From Fimihabitans intestinipullorum (lineage in GTDB: Bacteria > Bacillota_I > Bacilli_A > RF39 > UBA660): a DNA stretch of 5,968 bases. Where the stretch lies: NCBI GenBank assembly GCA_018714965.1, contig DVML01000026.1, positions 1 to 5,968 on the forward strand, read 5' to 3'. Position 1 is the first letter of the stretch; each line of letters begins with the position of its first letter. The translations under genes and the position numbers were made by a program. The notes beneath the pieces were generated by a model that saw only the letters and a program-made list of their open reading frames with translations, was not told where the DNA came from and did no database searches. Shown here one piece after another: positions 1-5,056 of the stretch.

Positions 1-87
1 TACGTTCATTGGTATAACAATGAACGTATTCAAAAGAAACTTGGATACTTGTCGCCTGTACAGTATCGACTAAAAAATTCAATTTAA
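1..87 (+). CDS. IS3-family transposase (OrfB), C-terminal end only
   Basis: Frame 1 is open from the first base to a TAA at 85-87 and encodes 28 residues, beginning YVHWYNNERIQ and continuing KKLGYLSPVQYR. This is the typical tail of the IS3-family (IS150-like) integrase-core transposase, where a WYN..R.Q motif is followed by LG.LSP..YR just before the end of the protein. The rest of the gene, including the DDE catalytic residues and any upstream OrfA, lies outside the window, so whether the element is intact cannot be judged. The visible part has no frameshift or early stop. The protein would catalyse cut-and-copy transposition of the element. The family call is firm; the subgroup is not. 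Confidence 0.88.
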   Translation, partial: YVHWYNNERIQKKLGYLSPVQYRLKNSI

Positions 88-104
88 TTAATATTTTTAT
101 TTAG

Positions 105-131
105 TGAGTACTTGACGGGTACTAGTATCCA
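105..131 (+). repeat. Candidate right terminal inverted repeat of the IS
   Basis: The stretch contains a small internal dyad, AGTAC (107-111) and GTACT (119-123), around TTGACGG. The TACTTGACGGG core matches what is commonly seen at right ends of IS3-family elements. Without the left end this cannot be confirmed as a terminal repeat, and the exact last base is a guess. Confidence 0.4.
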
Positions 132-145
132 ATACTTCTTTTTTT
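124..145 (+). terminator. Weak candidate rho-independent terminator after the IS
   Basis: AGTAT (124-128) and ATACT (132-136) form a 5-bp stem with a 3-base loop, followed by TC and seven T (139-145). The shape is right for a terminator reading out of the transposase. The stem is short and almost all A/T, so it may be inefficient. It has no U-tract in the other direction and so does not obviously serve the lipoprotein gene converging from the right. Confidence 0.28.
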
Positions 146-146
146 A

Positions 147-605
147 TTATTGACAGATTGCTCCAGCATTTGTCAGCATTGCTTGGTATTTTTCGATTGG
201 AATTTCATCTCCTTCAAAAATATCTGGATTGATTTTTTTCAATTGTGCTTTATTGACTTCGTTAAATGGCATTTCGATTGTGTAGACAATTTGACTTTCC
301 TCTTCGATCAAATTTGTTTTTACATCTTTGTAGTTTTGCTTGTAATCTTGATCCAATGCTTCTAATGTACTTTTTACGTGCGTAAAGTCAGTATCGTCAA
401 AACTAGCGCTATATACACTAGACGTCCTAACAGAAGATACATTTTTTCCATCGCTAGAATAGATGTGATTTTCATTGGTAAGCGCATAGATGTCATATCG
501 TAAATCTTCTCTACATGTCATTACCTTTTCCTCTGAAGTTGATGCTTGATTGCTACAGCCACAGAGAACCAAAACTCCAAGTAAAACGATGACTATTTTT
601 TTCAT
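147..605 (-). CDS. Small exported lipoprotein, possibly YehR/DUF1307-like
   Basis: This 152-residue protein starts with a lysine pair and a hydrophobic segment ending in the lipobox LCGC. Cys17 is the predicted lipidated residue after signal peptidase II cleavage, so the mature protein should be anchored on the outer face of the membrane. The mature part is acidic and soluble-looking. It has two further cysteines, Cys31 near its start and Cys151 next to the last residue, which could form a disulfide. The overall plan (about 150 residues, lipobox, a late EKYQAMLTNAGAIC segment) recalls YehR/DUF1307 lipoproteins, but this is a weak resemblance from memory and no function is claimed. The start is well supported: GAGGTGG (complement of 609-615) lies 3 bases before the ATG. 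The gene appears monocistronic, diverges from the metallopeptidase gene, and ends about 15 bases from the IS. Confidence 0.82.
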   Translation of the reverse strand: MKKIVIVLLGVLVLCGCSNQASTSEEKVMTCREDLRYDIYALTNENHIYSSDGKNVSSVRTSSVYSASFDDTDFTHVKSTLEALDQDYKQNYKDVKTNLIEEESQIVYTIEMPFNEVNKAQLKKINPDIFEGDEIPIEKYQAMLTNAGAICQ

Positions 606-628
606 CTTCCACCTCGCTATCTTTTCTG

Positions 629-637
629 ATTATATCA
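629..637 (-). promoter_or_regulatory. Extended -10 promoter for the leftward lipoprotein gene
   Basis: Read on the minus strand the sequence is TGATATAAT: a perfect TATAAT (634 to 629) with the TGn extension. Seventeen bases further upstream the -35 position holds only a run of T (complement of 652-657), so the extension probably compensates. The predicted start is near 622, giving a leader of about 17 bases that includes the GAGGTGG ribosome binding site. Confidence 0.6.
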
Positions 638-668
638 CACAATTTATCATAAAAAAATAGTTCTTTTA

Positions 669-677
669 TGGTAAAAT
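669..677 (+). promoter_or_regulatory. Extended -10 promoter for the metallopeptidase/hydrolase operon
   Basis: TGGTAAAAT is a TGn-extended -10 box (TAAAAT, 672-677). The -35 position, about 649-654 (ATAAAA), has no useful match to TTGACA. Transcription should begin near 684, only about 12 bases before the preferred ATG at 696. It is divergent from the lipoprotein promoter: the two -10 boxes are about 40 bases apart and share an imperfect inverted repeat. Confidence 0.5.
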
Positions 678-695
678 GGTAGTGTGGTGTTAGAT

Positions 696-1331
696 ATGAA
701 ACATAAGATCAATGGAATAGAATACGATGTTGTAATAGAAAAAAAACATAATAAAAATTTATATATTCGTGTGAAAAAAGATGGGAAAATATACGTATCT
801 TGTCCACTGTTTACATCGAAGTCTTACATAAAAAAATTATTGAATGAAAATGAAGATCAAATCTCAAAAATGATATCGCGACAAGCGGAACAACAAAAGA
901 GAGATGAGGAGTTCTATTATTTAGGTCAAAAATATGATATAATTATTGTACCGACGTTAGATAAAATCGAATGGAAAGAAACACGCATTTATGCACCTAG
1001 TAAAAAGAAATTAGATGTGTGGTGTGATCTAGAAAGAAGAAGAATATTTCAAGAACGTTATGATTACATTTACCAAAACTTTAACGAGAATGTCTTATAT
1101 CCAAAGTTAAAAATTCGTTCGATGAAGACGAGATGGGGCGTGTGTAATCGCAAGAGTGAAACGATTACATTGAATGCCAAACTATTATCTTATCCACTCG
1201 AGTGTTTAGATTACGTGATCGTCCATGAACTTTGTCATTTGGTACATTTTGATCATTCGAAAAATTTTTGGAATCTCGTAGGAGTTTATTGTCCAGAATA
1301 TAAACGAATCAGAAAAATTTTAAAAGGTTAG
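696..1331 (+). CDS. YgjP-like zinc metallopeptidase (DUF45, M48-related)
   Basis: The C-terminal half carries the zinc-binding signature HELCH (His177, Glu178, His181, numbered from this ATG) with a further His187 in FDHSKNFW as a probable third ligand. Before it is the family motif KTRWGVC (around 144-150). The N-terminal part is a beta-rich domain with many lysines. There is no signal peptide or membrane segment, so the protein is probably cytoplasmic. Members of this family are predicted peptidases, sometimes tied to DNA restriction loci, but the substrate is not established and nothing here identifies it. An in-frame GTG at 684 would add four residues (MVLD). ATG 696 is preferred because GGTG at 686-689 gives a weak ribosome binding site 6 bases away, and 684 is the predicted transcription start. 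The hydrolase gene follows after 9 bases, so the two are probably co-transcribed. Confidence 0.88.
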   Translation: MKHKINGIEYDVVIEKKHNKNLYIRVKKDGKIYVSCPLFTSKSYIKKLLNENEDQISKMISRQAEQQKRDEEFYYLGQKYDIIIVPTLDKIEWKETRIYAPSKKKLDVWCDLERRRIFQERYDYIYQNFNENVLYPKLKIRSMKTRWGVCNRKSETITLNAKLLSYPLECLDYVIVHELCHLVHFDHSKNFWNLVGVYCPEYKRIRKILKG

Positions 1332-1340
1332 GTGAGGCAA

Positions 1341-2567
1341 ATGAGAAGAATGCTTTGTACTTTACTTTGTTTCGTTGTAGTAGTACCGATGTTAGTCGTA
1401 CCAGAACAAGCTCAAGCGAAAACGCTTGCTCAGTTAAGAGAAGAACTGCGTACTGCAGAGGCGAATTATGCACAGAAGGAACAGGAAGAGCGTTTAACTC
1501 AGGAACAGATCGACCAGACAAACCAGAGTGTTGAGGATATCAAAAATGATATGATTCAGATCGATAAAGATATTGAAACGTTAGGAAATGAAATTATAAA
1601 ATTAAATCAAGAAATTACAGCAAAAGAAAAAGAAATTAAAAATATCGTCAACTTTGTACAAGTTTCCAATGGAGAAAGTGCGTATTTAGAATATGCATTT
1701 GGAGCACAAGATTTTACGGATTTTATCTACCGTATGTCGATTGCAGAACAACTTGCAGATTACAATGAGAAATTGATTGCAGATTTTACGACTACGATTG
1801 AAAATAGTAAGAAAAAGCAAGTGGAATTAAAAAATAAGACGAATGAGTTAGAGCAGAAGCAAAAACAATTGGAAAACGAGCTTTCTGGTCTAAAAGACAA
1901 GATGGCTTCTTTATCTGATATAAAGATTTCAGTAAAAGATGAGATTCGCATGTTGCGAGAATCTGTAGAAGGATATGAAAAATCTGGATGTGGTGAAAAC
2001 GAGGATTTGGATGCTTGTATGACGCGAATTCAGAATAGTGGAGGAGGGTCTCTTCCACCAATCAATGGATTTTACCGCCCAATTGTAAAGGGGCACGCAA
2101 CGAGTGAATATGGATGGAGATGTTTGGATATTACAGGTTGTGAACTTCATTCAGGGCTCGATATGTCAGTTGCTGGTGGTGGAGTTCCTGTTTATGCAGC
2201 CGCACCTGGTGTCGTTGCCGGCTTGATCCATAGAAGTAACTGTGGAGGAAATCAAGTTATTATTATTCACACGATTAATGGTCAAAAATATACGACGTTG
2301 TATGCACATTTACGCTCTATGAACGTCTCTGTCGGGCAAGTAGTAACTGCTAGTACTCAAATTGGAATTATGGGTGGAAATCCACAGACAGAGTGGTGGG
2401 ATAAATGTTCGACTGGGAATCACGTCCATTTTACAGTAGCCACAGGTCATTATTTAAAAGATTATTATAGTTGGAATACGTTTATGAATCATACAATTAA
2501 CCCAAGAACAGTAACAAATGTTCCGGCAAGAGGTGTCGAGTTTACAAATCGTACGACAAGATATTAA
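1341..2567 (+). CDS. Secreted coiled-coil M23 peptidoglycan hydrolase (PcsB/CwlO/EnvC type)
   Basis: This 408-residue protein has three parts. Residues 1-26 are a signal peptide (MRR, hydrophobic core, AQA cleavage site before Lys27). Residues 27-215 are heptad-rich coiled coil, broken by YLEYAFGAQDFTDFIYRM (115-132), a pattern typical of PcsB/CwlO/EnvC-type proteins, whose coiled coils dock on FtsEX. From about 240 comes an M23 (LytM) domain with all expected zinc/catalytic residues: His270 and Asp274 (HSGLD), His323 (YAHL), and His361 and His363 (HVH). It should be an active endopeptidase cutting peptidoglycan cross-bridges outside the cell. Six cysteines lie in the exported part (217, 226, 261, 267, 301, 356). 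ATG 1341 is chosen over GTG 1332, which directly follows the upstream stop, because AGGTGAGG (1330-1337) is the ribosome binding site. ATG 1350 is possible but less likely. No ftsEX genes are in the window, so control by FtsEX is an inference from the family. Confidence 0.9.
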   Translation: MRRMLCTLLCFVVVVPMLVVPEQAQAKTLAQLREELRTAEANYAQKEQEERLTQEQIDQTNQSVEDIKNDMIQIDKDIETLGNEIIKLNQEITAKEKEIKNIVNFVQVSNGESAYLEYAFGAQDFTDFIYRMSIAEQLADYNEKLIADFTTTIENSKKKQVELKNKTNELEQKQKQLENELSGLKDKMASLSDIKISVKDEIRMLRESVEGYEKSGCGENEDLDACMTRIQNSGGGSLPPINGFYRPIVKGHATSEYGWRCLDITGCELHSGLDMSVAGGGVPVYAAAPGVVAGLIHRSNCGGNQVIIIHTINGQKYTTLYAHLRSMNVSVGQVVTASTQIGIMGGNPQTEWWDKCSTGNHVHFTVATGHYLKDYYSWNTFMNHTINPRTVTNVPARGVEFTNRTTRY

Positions 2568-2591
2568 AGTGGGAAATTGTACCCACTTTTT
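2566..2591 (+). terminator. Rho-independent terminator after the M23 hydrolase gene
   Basis: AAAGTGGG (2566-2573) pairs perfectly with CCCACTTT (2582-2589) around an 8-base loop, and the stem runs into TTTTT (2587-2591). The stem begins inside the TAA stop codon of the hydrolase gene. The next ribosome binding site starts only 8 bases after the T-run, so the lipoprotein gene must depend on read-through or on a promoter inside the hydrolase gene. Confidence 0.8.
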
Positions 2592-2611
2592 AACTCGTAA
2601 GGAGGTGTGTC

Positions 2612-3097
2612 ATGAAAAAGATATTATGGATTTTACCAATTCTCTGTCTTTTATGCGGATGTGAGATGCAAATGTCTGAAGAACAGAAAGAGTATCAAGC
2701 TGGCGTAAGGCAGTTAGAAGAAAAAAAGGTAAAAAATTTTGATAAAGAACTTCCATTTGAAATAGAAGTATCAATCGATTCTTTGGTCGAGGGAGAACTT
2801 GTATATAGTGTTGTGATCGATCAACCGAAAGTGCCGATGAAAAATATCAAGGCTCTTGTGGTTCACGATGCGAAGACGACGGATATCTTTCCAAGTGTTG
2901 GAATTTTTGACACGCCTTTAAATTTGATTCCGAACGAAGTAGATCAGGAAAAGAAAAATGTAAAGGGAATCGCCCTCGTTGGATATATTGAGACAGATAA
3001 GAGTGTTGGTGCATTCCACATGAATGTTAGAGTGTTAGTATCCTATGAGGATGAAGAAGGAAATCGTCATCAGTTATATAGTTATCACAAAATATGA
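2612..3097 (+). CDS. Small lipoprotein of unknown function
   Basis: This 161-residue protein has a short lysine/hydrophobic signal and the lipobox LCGC with Cys17 as the lipidated residue, so it is predicted to sit on the outer membrane face. The mature part begins with a charged stretch (EEQKEYQAGVRQLEEKK, helical). It continues as alternating beta-type segments (FEIEVSID, ELVYSVVID, FHMNVRVLVSYEDEEG), suggesting a single compact, possibly immunoglobulin-like domain. I do not recognise a family. The start is firm: AAGGAGGTG (2599-2607) is an excellent ribosome binding site 4 bases before the ATG. No clear promoter lies between the upstream terminator and this gene. The TGA stop (3095-3097) is followed 44 bases later by the Cse60-type gene and then by murJ, so it may be the first gene of an envelope operon. 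Confidence 0.82.
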   Translation: MKKILWILPILCLLCGCEMQMSEEQKEYQAGVRQLEEKKVKNFDKELPFEIEVSIDSLVEGELVYSVVIDQPKVPMKNIKALVVHDAKTTDIFPSVGIFDTPLNLIPNEVDQEKKNVKGIALVGYIETDKSVGAFHMNVRVLVSYEDEEGNRHQLYSYHKI

Positions 3098-3117
3098 TTC
3101 TTTTTTCAAAAGATACT

Positions 3118-3126
3118 TGCTATGAT
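3118..3126 (+). promoter_or_regulatory. Candidate extended -10 promoter for the cse60-like gene and murJ
   Basis: TGCTATGAT has the TGn extension and a one-mismatch -10 box (TATGAT, 3121-3126). The -35 position (3098-3103, TTCTTT) is poor. Transcription would start near 3133, just ahead of the ATG at 3142. The -10 box lies within a perfect 10-bp palindrome, TATGATCATA (3121-3130). A secondary promoter is plausible, but read-through from the lipoprotein gene could also suffice. Confidence 0.35.
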
Positions 3127-3141
3127 CATATTGGTGATAAG

Positions 3142-3312
3142 ATGAAAGTAAAAGTAATAGATGAAGGTCACGAAAAGGATTTAGAAGAAGCGGTAAATAA
3201 ATTTTTAGATGAACTGGATGGGGAACTCATCGATATTAAATTTCAGGTTGCTGTCAGTTCGTTTTCAGAAGAGCAAATTTATTGTTTTTCAGCAATGATT
3301 ATATATCGATAG
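3142..3312 (+). CDS. Cse60-family small protein
   Basis: This 56-residue protein begins MKVKVIDEGHEKDLE, has IDIKFQV in the middle and ends QIYCFSAMIIYR. It matches what I know of the Cse60 family (annotated as a sporulation protein in Bacillus subtilis, about 60 residues), in which the DIK..VA and IYCFSAMI.Y segments are the conserved core. It is small, acidic, with no signal peptide or membrane segment, and probably cytoplasmic. Biochemical function is unknown, and the family also occurs in bacteria that do not sporulate, so the name should not be read as proof of spore formation. The frame is open from an ATG at 3094 that overlaps the preceding TGA. That 16-residue extension (MILFSKDTCYDHIGDK) is unlike the family, and GGTGAT (3133-3138) sits correctly before ATG 3142, so the shorter form is used. 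murJ follows 14 bases after the stop. Confidence 0.82.
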   Translation: MKVKVIDEGHEKDLEEAVNKFLDELDGELIDIKFQVAVSSFSEEQIYCFSAMIIYR

Positions 3313-3326
3313 ATAGGTTGTGAGGT

Positions 3327-4967
3327 ATGAAGAAAAATACGTTTTTAGAAGGAGCTATGATAGCGACCATTGGAATTATTTTGTGCAAGATTATAGGACT
3401 TGTATATGTCATTCCTTTTTATGCAATTATTGGTACACAAGGAGGGGCTTTGTATAGTTATGCATATTCGATTTATGCAATTTTCTTAAGTCTTTCCAAC
3501 AGTGGAATTCCCGTCGCTGTCAGTAAAGTAATTAGTGAATATAATACACTTGGTTATGTAAAAGCAAAAGAACGAGCATTTCAAATGGCGTCTATTGTCA
3601 TCATTGGACTTGGAATTTTCTTCTTCCTCGTTCTAGTGATATTTGCACCTACGATTGCGAGTGTAATTTTAGGAGATATCCAAGGTGGAAACACATTGGA
3701 GGGAGTTACTCTAGTCATTCGAGTTGTCGCTACAGCACTTTTAATTGTACCGATTGAAAGTGTAACACAAGGTTACTTTCAGGGGCATAAAATCATGGTG
3801 CCTCCAACGATGGCTAATGTCATAGAACAATTGGTGAGGGTAATCGTCATTGTTGCTGGAAGTTTCGTCGCTTTACAGGTGTTCCATTTATCTTTAGAGA
3901 CAGCTGTTGGAATTGCTGTATTCGGTGCGACAATCGGTTGTTTGGTTGCATATTTTTACTTGCTTCGCGTACTTAAGAAAAATAAAAAGAAGATAGAAGA
4001 AACAGCATTGGTAGCAAGTCACGAACCGAGAATTTCAAGAAAGACCATCTTAAAGAAAATTATATATTATGCACTTCCTTTTGTCATGATCGACGTTATG
4101 AATTCTGCATATGGAATGGTCGATACGTTGACAGTCGTATCTGGACTTACTGACTTAGGATATGATGCTGTGACAACTGAAACAGCAATCGGTGTCATTG
4201 CAACATGGGCGACGAAGTTAAATATGATCGTAGCATCGATCGCACTTGGAATTACCGTAAGTTTGATTCCAAATATCGCAAGTAGTTATGTCAAGAAAAA
4301 TTGGAAGGGCGTTAGTCGTAAGATGAATCAGGCATTACAAGCGCTTTCTTTAACGACGATTCCAATGGCATTTGGACTTAGCTTTTTAGCTGCACCAGTC
4401 TGGGTTATCTTTTATGGATACAATGCGCTTAGCATCGATATTTTTAGATTGTATATTCTGCAAGCAATTACGTTCTCTTTCTATACGACTCTCGTAAATT
4501 TAATTCAAACGATGAATCGTACAAAATTAGGAATGGGAATTTTGGGAGGAAGTTTTATCGCAAAGTATCTACTGAATGTTCCAATTATGAAACTTTGTTA
4601 TTCGATAGGAATCCCTGCTTATTACGGACCAATCTTTACAACATTATTGACACAATCCGTATCAGTTCTCTTGATTTTAATTATTATGAGAAAAGATTAT
4701 CAAGTCGCTTATCGTAAGACGATCGTACTGACGATCAAAGTATTACTCATTACAGGAGTTATGTTAGGAATATTAAGTATTATGAATTTATTTATTCCAG
4801 TTGTTGTACAGTCAAGATGGATGGCTATTTTGATTACGATTTTATATGCTGGAGTAGGTGCTATCATATATTGTGTTCTCGGATATCGTCATCATGTGTT
4901 CCAAGAGGTATTTGGAAATGACATTTTAGAAAGAATCTTGAGAAAGATTCATTTAAAGAAGGCGTAA
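3327..4967 (+). CDS. murJ: Lipid II flippase of the MurJ/YtgP type (MOP superfamily)
   Basis: The 546-residue protein is almost entirely hydrophobic, with roughly 14 predicted membrane segments. The length fits Bacillus subtilis YtgP (MurJ), about 540 residues. Sequence signs of that subfamily are the N-terminal EGAMIATIGIILCKIIGLVY, the IPFYAIIGTQGGALY..AY segment, GIPVAVSKVISEYN, and PIESVTQGYFQGHKIM followed by VIEQLVRVI. It should move lipid II across the cytoplasmic membrane for wall synthesis. The related sporulation flippase SpoVB is the main alternative, but the motifs fit YtgP better. Start 3327 aligns with the YtgP N-terminus, although its ribosome binding site is unusual: GAGG (3322-3325) is only one base from the ATG and AGG (3315-3317) is nine away. 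ATG 3357, after AAGGAG, is a less likely alternative. The gene appears co-transcribed with the cse60-like gene. Confidence 0.87.
   Translation: MKKNTFLEGAMIATIGIILCKIIGLVYVIPFYAIIGTQGGALYSYAYSIYAIFLSLSNSGIPVAVSKVISEYNTLGYVKAKERAFQMASIVIIGLGIFFFLVLVIFAPTIASVILGDIQGGNTLEGVTLVIRVVATALLIVPIESVTQGYFQGHKIMVPPTMANVIEQLVRVIVIVAGSFVALQVFHLSLETAVGIAVFGATIGCLVAYFYLLRVLKKNKKKIEETALVASHEPRISRKTILKKIIYYALPFVMIDVMNSAYGMVDTLTVVSGLTDLGYDAVTTETAIGVIATWATKLNMIVASIALGITVSLIPNIASSYVKKNWKGVSRKMNQALQALSLTTIPMAFGLSFLAAPVWVIFYGYNALSIDIFRLYILQAITFSFYTTLVNLIQTMNRTKLGMGILGGSFIAKYLLNVPIMKLCYSIGIPAYYGPIFTTLLTQSVSVLLILIIMRKDYQVAYRKTIVLTIKVLLITGVMLGILSIMNLFIPVVVQSRWMAILITILYAGVGAIIYCVLGYRHHVFQEVFGNDILERILRKIHLKKA
4933..4950 (+). 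other. RNA hairpin with GAGA tetraloop in the 3' end of murJ
   Basis: GAATCTT (4933-4939) pairs perfectly with AAGATTC (4944-4950) around GAGA, a GNRA-type tetraloop. It lies inside the coding sequence, only 5 bases before the terminator stem. It could help protect the mRNA 3' end or be chance in AT-rich sequence; it has no T-run of its own. Confidence 0.4.
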
Positions 4968-4981
4968 GCCTTTTTATTTTT
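4956..4981 (+). terminator. Rho-independent terminator of the murJ transcript
   Basis: AAGAAGGC (4956-4963) pairs with GCCTTTTT (4968-4975), including one G-U pair, around the tetraloop GTAA (4964-4967), which matches GNRA. The 3' arm merges into a T-rich tract (TTTTTATTTTT, 4971-4981). The hairpin overlaps the final codons of murJ, and the TAA stop is the last three bases of the loop. It separates murJ from the padR operon. Confidence 0.75.
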
Positions 4982-4982
4982 C

Positions 4983-5035
4983 TATACTATTTTGTATATT
5001 TTAGTACTTGACAATATAAGGTAGTTGATATACAA
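4983..5035 (+). promoter_or_regulatory. Candidate PadR operator: TATAC/GTATA half-sites
   Basis: Three related half-sites occur: TATAC (4983-4987), GTATA (4994-4998) and TATAC (5029-5033). The last two lie within a perfect 8-bp inverted repeat, TTGTATAT (4992-4999) and ATATACAA (5028-5035), whose arms bracket the -35 box and cover the -10 box. PadR-family repressors often autoregulate through dyads overlapping their own promoter, so this is a natural candidate. The sequence is AT-rich and no binding data are available. Confidence 0.4.
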
Positions 5036-5036
5036 T
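5008..5036 (+). promoter_or_regulatory. Strong housekeeping promoter of the padR-DUF1700 operon
   Basis: A perfect TTGACA (5008-5013) and TACAAT (5031-5036, one mismatch) are separated by exactly 17 bases. The predicted start is near 5043, giving a 14-base leader that contains the GAGGTGG ribosome binding site. It is the best sigma-A-type promoter in the window. Confidence 0.85.
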
Positions 5037-5056
5037 GATACTGACGAGGTGGTACT

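Larger units (their letters stand above)
1..131 (+). mobile_element. Right end of an IS3-family insertion sequence (partial)
   Basis: The transposase tail at 1-87 is followed by a short non-coding stretch containing AGTACTTGACGGGTACT (107-123). It resembles the ACTTGAC-GGG core often seen in right terminal repeats of IS3/IS150-type elements, which lie a few dozen bases after the transposase stop, as here. The outer boundary is uncertain. Position 131 is chosen because IS3-family ends usually finish in CA (130-131), but the left end is outside the window, so the terminal repeat and target duplication cannot be compared. The next gene, on the opposite strand, stops only about 15 bases further on. 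Confidence 0.6.

Noticed and set aside
150..365. Open frame of 71 codons on the plus strand inside the lipoprotein gene
   Set aside because: It is antisense to a gene with a good lipobox, ribosome binding site and promoter. Its product is phenylalanine- and cysteine-rich, as expected from complementing A-rich codons.
684..695. GTG at 684 as the metallopeptidase start
   Set aside because: It coincides with the predicted transcription start and has no ribosome binding site. ATG 696 has a weak but correctly placed one.
1332..1340. GTG at 1332 as the M23 hydrolase start
   Set aside because: The GTG is part of the AGGTGAGG ribosome binding site itself. Starting at ATG 1341 gives a normal signal peptide beginning MRRML.
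1309..2150. Several minus-strand open frames opposite the M23 hydrolase gene
   Set aside because: They overlap each other and the coiled-coil region, lack ribosome binding sites and family motifs, and give serine/phenylalanine-rich products typical of complementary-strand shadows.
3124..3132. Sporulation sigma-E type promoter for the Cse60-like gene
   Set aside because: ATCATATT resembles a sigma-E -35 element, but it lies too close to the start codon and has no matching -10 element, so it does not support sporulation control.
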